A DNA stretch of 10,221 nucleotides from Nitrospinota bacterium (lineage in GTDB: Bacteria > JAUXIQ01), in contig JAUXIQ010000037.1 in assembly GCA_030620925.1 (NCBI GenBank), positions 1 to 10,221 on the forward strand, written 5' to 3'. The notes under the pieces are model-generated. The model worked only from the letters and a program-made list of their open reading frames with translations. It did no database searches and was not told where the DNA came from. Positions 7,202 to 10,221 of this stretch are shown in pieces. The translations under genes and the position numbers were made by a program. Every line of letters starts with the position of its first letter. Within the stretch, counting starts at the first letter, position 1.

Positions 7202-7230
7202 ACTATATATGAGATATAGATAATTGTCAA
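7202..7230 (-). promoter_or_regulatory. Sigma-70-type promoter of the XRE-cupin gene
   Basis: On the minus strand a perfect TTGACA (complement of 7225-7230) and TATAGT (complement of 7202-7207) are separated by exactly 17 bases. The predicted transcript would start near 7195, about 37 bases before the TTG start at 7158. Confidence 0.8.
7203..7219. promoter_or_regulatory. Candidate operator: inverted repeat CTATAT-N5-ATATAG
   Basis: Six-base perfect arms (7203-7208 and 7214-7219) are separated by five bases and lie across the -10 and spacer of the XRE promoter. One more base pair matches two positions out (AACTATAT against ATATAGAT is 7 of 8). A dimeric helix-turn-helix protein bound here would block its own promoter. 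The A/T composition raises the chance of coincidence. Confidence 0.4.
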
Positions 7231-7334
7231 AAGGATTTTTCTATTAAATTAAAAATTCATTAACTATACAATATAAAAATCAGCGTATCGGACGATGGTA
7301 CCATAAATTAATATCCGTGCAGCAGTGCCATTTT

Positions 7335-7364
7335 TTGACGTATCTATTTAATAATTATTATAAT
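7335..7364 (+). promoter_or_regulatory. Upstream sigma-70-type promoter of the rplU operon (P1)
   Basis: TTGACG at 7335-7340 and a perfect TATAAT at 7359-7364 are separated by 18 bases. It points toward rplU and would give a leader of roughly 120 bases. Confidence 0.65.
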
Positions 7365-7391
7365 GACCGATTAGCCAGCGCATGACAGTTC

Positions 7392-7421
7392 TTGACAGCA
7401 CCTGAATAAAAGATATATTAT
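7392..7421 (+). promoter_or_regulatory. Proximal sigma-70-type promoter of the rplU operon (P2)
   Basis: A perfect TTGACA at 7392-7397 is followed by TATATT (7414-7419, 16-base spacer) or TATTAT (7416-7421, 18-base spacer). A TATAAT at 7419-7424 overlaps but has too long a spacer (21). It would give a leader of about 65 bases. Confidence 0.7.
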
Positions 7422-7491
7422 AATAGCTCTAACAGTAGATAGTATAATCTGTCGGTTAAAATGTTAGTATAGCCCGAATCAGAGGTGAGGG

Positions 7492-7815
7492 ATGAATTAC
7501 GCGGTTTTTGCCCACAGCGGTAGGCAGTACAGGGTATCTGAAGGAGATATAGTTGAACTTGAGAAAGTCGACCTTCCGGCAGGAGGGGAGATGGAATTCA
7601 CTGAAGTAATGATGCTTCAGCGGCCCGAGGGCGTTTTGTTCGGGAGACCTACTGTGCAGAACGCCAAGGTGACGGGCAAAATCCTGGCGCATTTCAAAGG
7701 GAAGAAGTTAATCGTCTTCAAGCATAAAAGACGAAAAAATTACCGGCGCACCAATGGGCATCGCCAGGAATATACCAGAGTTAAAATAGAAAACATCATA
7801 AACCCCGGAAAATAG
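7492..7815 (+). CDS. rplU: 50S ribosomal protein L21
   Basis: A 107-residue protein of the large ribosomal subunit that binds 23S rRNA near L20. The N-terminus YAVFAHSGRQYRVSEGD and the basic C-terminal signature FKHKRRKNYRR with GHRQEYTRVKI (about 76-99) are diagnostic. The usual GGKQYRV loop reads SGRQYRV. The start ATG at 7492 directly follows AGAGGTGAGGG. It opens the rplU-rpmA-obgE-proB operon downstream of two tandem promoters. rpmA follows after 57 bases, with no Prp protease gene between them. Confidence 0.98.
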   Translation: MNYAVFAHSGRQYRVSEGDIVELEKVDLPAGGEMEFTEVMMLQRPEGVLFGRPTVQNAKVTGKILAHFKGKKLIVFKHKRRKNYRRTNGHRQEYTRVKIENIINPGK

Positions 7816-7872
7816 GGTTTAAGGAACAGGCACCGGGTCTATATTTATTAGTGTTCGGGAGGTGATAGGGAA

Positions 7873-8127
7873 ATGGCCCACAAAAAGTCGGGCGGAAGTT
7901 CTGCAAATGGAAGGGATACCTGCGGGAAAAGATTAGGCGTAAAACGCTTCAGCGGGCAGAAGGTCAGCGCAGGAAGCATTCTGGTCCGACAGAGGGGTAC
8001 CATATTCAAACCCGGAGAGAACGTGGGTTTGGGTAAAGATTACACCCTTTACGCCAAAATCGACGGAGTTGTGCAATTCAGAAGAAATGGCAAGAACGGT
8101 CGGGTGATAAGCGTTCTTCAAGCCTGA
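7873..8127 (+). CDS. rpmA: 50S ribosomal protein L27
   Basis: An 84-residue large-subunit protein whose N-terminal tail reaches the peptidyl-transferase centre. [27 protein letters not shown] and [21 protein letters not shown] are typical L27 segments. The protein begins directly with the mature MAHKK form, without the cleaved extension seen in Bacillota, which agrees with the absence of a Prp gene upstream. A strong GGGAGGTGAT site lies about six bases before the ATG. A 150-base gap with a hairpin separates it from obgE. Confidence 0.98.
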   Translation: MAHKKSGGSSANGRDTCGKRLGVKRFSGQKVSAGSILVRQRGTIFKPGENVGLGKDYTLYAKIDGVVQFRRNGKNGRVISVLQA

Positions 8128-8170
8128 GCATCTTCGACGCTGAAATTTTCCCACTGATGACAATAAGGCG

Positions 8171-8228
8171 AGTCCTCCCCATAGAAAGACCCCGGTGTTA
8201 AACACTAACAGGGTGAAAAGGGAGGACT
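8171..8228 (+). other. Inverted repeat / potential hairpin in the obgE leader
   Basis: Nine-base perfect arms AGTCCTCCC (8171-8179) and GGGAGGACT (8220-8228) enclose 40 bases that hold a second hairpin, ACCC...GGGT around GTGT-TAA-ACAC. The right arm contains a Shine-Dalgarno-like GGGAGG. An ATG at 8238 opens a 17-codon frame (stop 8289-8291) that overlaps the obgE start. There is no T run after the stem, so a simple terminator is unlikely. Regulatory function is inference. Confidence 0.4.
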
Positions 8229-8277
8229 TTGCAGTTTATGGAGACACTTCGGCGCGATCGTTGTCGGGTGGCGAGCC

Positions 8278-9300
8278 ATGTTTGTGGATGAAGCTACAAT
8301 TTATATCAAGGGTGGAGACGGGGGCCGGGGCTGCCTCAGCTTTGCGCATTACAGGCAAAATCCCAAAGGAGGGCCCGACGGAGGGGATGGCGGTAACGGC
8401 GGCAGCGTCATCATAGAAGCCCGCAGCGGAATGAACACACTCCTTGACCTGAAATATCATACTCATAATATTGCCAAACGCGGCGAACATGGGAAGGGAA
8501 AAAACAAGACCGGACGCGCCGGAGGGGATTTGATCATCGGCGTGCCTTCCGGCACGGTGGCCAAGGACACTGAAACCGGGGAGATGCTGGCCGATCTCAC
8601 CGAGGACGGGCAACAGGTGGTAGCGGCCAGTGGAGGACGAGGAGGCCGAGGGAACACCAGATTCAAATCCTCCACCAATCAGGCACCTCGAATTGCGGAA
8701 GACGGAGAACCCGGCGAGGAGAAATGGCTCCACCTGGAGTTAAAGCTTATGGCGGAGGTGGGGTTGATCGGCTGTCCCAATGCCGGCAAATCCACTCTTC
8801 TTGCACGAATATCTTCCGCCCACCCCAGAATAGGAGACTATCCCTTCACCACCCTCTCCCCCATGGTCGGCGTGGTGAAGGCCGGGGATTTTGAATCTTT
8901 CCTCGCCGCCGATATACCGGGGCTCATAAAAGATGCGCATCTGGGCAAAGGGCTGGGAATAAAGTTTCTTCGCCATATTGAGAGGACCGAGCTCCTGGTT
9001 CACCTGGTGGATATGTCTGAGGGGTCGAAGGATGATCCCCTGAAGCGTTACCATGAGATAAACAGAGAACTCAGGTGCTTCAGCACTGCACTGGGTGGAA
9101 GGGAACAGATAGTAGCCGCCACCAAGATAGACCTCCCCCGGGCCGGGGAGCTCGTCTATGAGTTCCAAGCCCGGATGGATGATGAAGGCGTGGAAGTATA
9201 CCCCATCTCTTCCGTAACCGGTGAGGGACTCAAGGAACTCGCCTATGCTATAATGAACAGGCTGAAAAGACTTAGAGAAGCCAGAGTAGAGGCCGGATGA
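8278..9300 (+). CDS. obgE: GTPase Obg (ObgE/CgtA), ribosome assembly and stress
   Basis: A 340-residue essential-type GTPase that binds the 50S subunit and links ribosome assembly to growth state. Residues 1-158 are the glycine-rich Obg domain (KGGDGGRGCLSF, then GGPDGGDGGNGG). The G domain follows, with the P loop GCPNAGKST (165-173), switch I DYPFTTL (187-193), DIPG (212-215), TKID (282-285) and SSVTG (311-315). The G4 motif is TKID where NKxD is more common, a tolerated variant in GTPases. FAHYRQNPKGG differs from the usual FRREKFxPKGG. The protein ends at 340 with no C-terminal OCT domain, unlike longer Bacillus-type Obg. The ATG at 8278 follows GGGTGG six bases upstream. Its TGA overlaps the proB ATG. 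Confidence 0.97.
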   Translation: MFVDEATIYIKGGDGGRGCLSFAHYRQNPKGGPDGGDGGNGGSVIIEARSGMNTLLDLKYHTHNIAKRGEHGKGKNKTGRAGGDLIIGVPSGTVAKDTETGEMLADLTEDGQQVVAASGGRGGRGNTRFKSSTNQAPRIAEDGEPGEEKWLHLELKLMAEVGLIGCPNAGKSTLLARISSAHPRIGDYPFTTLSPMVGVVKAGDFESFLAADIPGLIKDAHLGKGLGIKFLRHIERTELLVHLVDMSEGSKDDPLKRYHEINRELRCFSTALGGREQIVAATKIDLPRAGELVYEFQARMDDEGVEVYPISSVTGEGLKELAYAIMNRLKRLREARVEAG

Positions 9301-10221
9301 CGGGGGAAAAAGCAACGCTGAACAGCGCGGAAGCAAGAGCGGAATATGTGAAAAACGCCCGCCGCGTGGTGGTCAAGATAGGGAGTACCGTCCTCACATC
9401 AGAGGAGGGCGGACTCGATGAGGCCGTTATCCGCCGGCTGACCAGCCAGGTATGCTTCTTTGTGAAGCGAGGGTGGGATTTTCTCATCGTCTCGTCGGGG
9501 GCCATAGCGGCCGGAAAGGAAAAACTGGGCCGTGGAGACCTGCCTGAAACCATCCCTTACCAGCAGGCTGCGGCGGCAATAGGCCAGAGCCATCTGGTGT
9601 GGGCCTATGAAAAGAGTTTCAAGCGACATGGGTTAAACGTGGCGCAGATTCTTCTCACCCATGAGGACCTGGGGGACCGTCGCCGCTACCTCAACGCCCG
9701 CAACACTCTTCAGGTGCTACAGGAGAACGGTGTCGTGCCCATAGTTAATGAGAACGATACCGTTGCGGTGGAAGAGATAAAGTTCGGAGACAACGATGTA
9801 CTCTCCGCTTTCGTGGCAGACCTGGTCAAGGCCCAGCTCCTCCTCATTCTCACCGACATCGACGGTTTCTTCACCGCCGACCCCAGACAGTCCCCCGATG
9901 CGAAACTCATCCCGCTCGTGGAAAGCATCACTCCGGATTTGGAAGCCATGGCTGAGAAGAGCAGCTCCAGGCTGGGTACCGGAGGAATGCAGACCAAGCT
10001 GGATGCGGCCCGGAAGGCCGGCCTTTCAGGCGTCCCCACGATTATCGCCAGCGGATGGGAGCAGAACGTCATCAAACGCGTGCTGCGCGGCGAAGAACTG
10101 GGCACCTTCTTCCTGCCCGCACCGACCAGGCTGAAAGGTAAGAAACCCTGGATAGCTCAGCATCTGCGCCCCAGGGGTTATATAATAATAGATGACGGCG
10201 CCAGGAACGCCCTGGTCAAAA
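9297..10221 (+). CDS. proB: Glutamate 5-kinase ProB, cut by the window end
   Basis: The first 308 residues of glutamate 5-kinase, which phosphorylates glutamate with ATP in the first step of proline synthesis in the cytoplasm. VVVKIGSTVLT (24-34), VSSGAIAAG (65-73), NARNTL (133-138), PIVNENDTVAVEEIKFGDND (148-167), LTDIDGFF (185-192) and GTGGMQTK (227-234) are the amino-acid-kinase and substrate-loop motifs. A PUA domain begins at about 281 (GKKPWIA, then IIIDDGARNAL) and runs off the edge. The chosen ATG overlaps the obgE stop (ATGA) with GAGG at 9289-9292, implying translational coupling. A GTG at residue 18 is the main alternative start. proA probably follows outside the window. Confidence 0.96.
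   Translation, partial: MTGEKATLNSAEARAEYVKNARRVVVKIGSTVLTSEEGGLDEAVIRRLTSQVCFFVKRGWDFLIVSSGAIAAGKEKLGRGDLPETIPYQQAAAAIGQSHLVWAYEKSFKRHGLNVAQILLTHEDLGDRRRYLNARNTLQVLQENGVVPIVNENDTVAVEEIKFGDNDVLSAFVADLVKAQLLLILTDIDGFFTADPRQSPDAKLIPLVESITPDLEAMAEKSSSRLGTGGMQTKLDAARKAGLSGVPTIIASGWEQNVIKRVLRGEELGTFFLPAPTRLKGKKPWIAQHLRPRGYIIIDDGARNALVK

Larger units (their letters stand above)
7159..7491. other. AT-rich divergent intergenic region
   Basis: This 333-base gap separates the leftward XRE-cupin gene from the rightward ribosomal operon and is clearly richer in A/T than its neighbours. It holds one leftward promoter (7202-7230) and two tandem rightward promoters (7335-7364 and 7392-7421). It also holds an inverted repeat at 7203-7219 and the perfect palindrome ATGGTACCAT at 7295-7304, midway between the two promoter sets. 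I see no convincing gene, riboswitch or terminator here. Confidence 0.75.

Noticed and set aside
7425-7491. L21-leader type regulatory RNA upstream of rplU
   Set aside because: Only short, bulged pairings such as CTAAC/GTTAG are visible; nothing I could match to a known leader.
8236-8733. Minus-strand frame of 165 codons opposite obgE
   Set aside because: Antisense shadow of the glycine-rich Obg domain; no ribosome site or homology.

Overview
The window looks like bacterial chromosome: dense, mostly housekeeping gene content with short intergenic gaps, purine-rich Shine-Dalgarno sites and frequent GTG/TTG starts. Two features speak against a typical Bacillota genome. L27 has no cleavable N-terminal extension and no Prp (YsxB) protease gene lies between rplU and rpmA. 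The tungstate-binding protein has an ordinary signal peptide with no lipobox cysteine, which fits a periplasm better than a lipid-anchored monoderm system. The order rplU-rpmA-obgE-proB occurs in several phyla, so I do not name a lineage. Tungstate uptake, molybdopterin nucleotide transfer and a 2-oxoacid dehydrogenase together suggest an anaerobe or facultative organism using Mo/W enzymes (inference).

Layout. (1) 1-2878, plus strand: the C-terminus of a lipoyl-dependent 2-oxoacid dehydrogenase E2, an SDR oxidoreductase, mobA, and an Acr3-type arsenite efflux permease. (2) 2894-6402, minus strand, ending only 15 bases from acr3: read 5' to 3', a stand-alone receiver-domain protein, a 74-residue protein of unknown function, dapF, a YhaM-like HD/OB-fold exoribonuclease, and tupA. 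Gaps are 17 to 66 bases, so this may be one transcription unit driven from a promoter near 6490-6518. (3) 6586-7158, minus strand: an XRE-cupin regulator with its own strong sigma-70-type promoter. (4) 7159-7491: an AT-rich divergent intergenic region with promoters in both directions. (5) 7492-10221, plus strand: rplU, rpmA, obgE and proB (truncated by the window edge), with obgE and proB overlapping by four bases.

The genes split into ribosome/GTPase/proline synthesis (rplU to proB), lysine/peptidoglycan precursor synthesis (dapF), RNA turnover (yhaM), metal oxyanion handling (tupA, mobA, acr3) and central carbon metabolism (E2, SDR). No mobile element, CRISPR array, tRNA or rRNA was seen, and I found no convincing multi-gene novel system. 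The points most worth a second look are a DapF in which the second catalytic cysteine is serine, an orphan TupA with no transporter genes beside it, an uncharacterised small protein tightly linked to an unusual receiver protein, and a structured leader before obgE.
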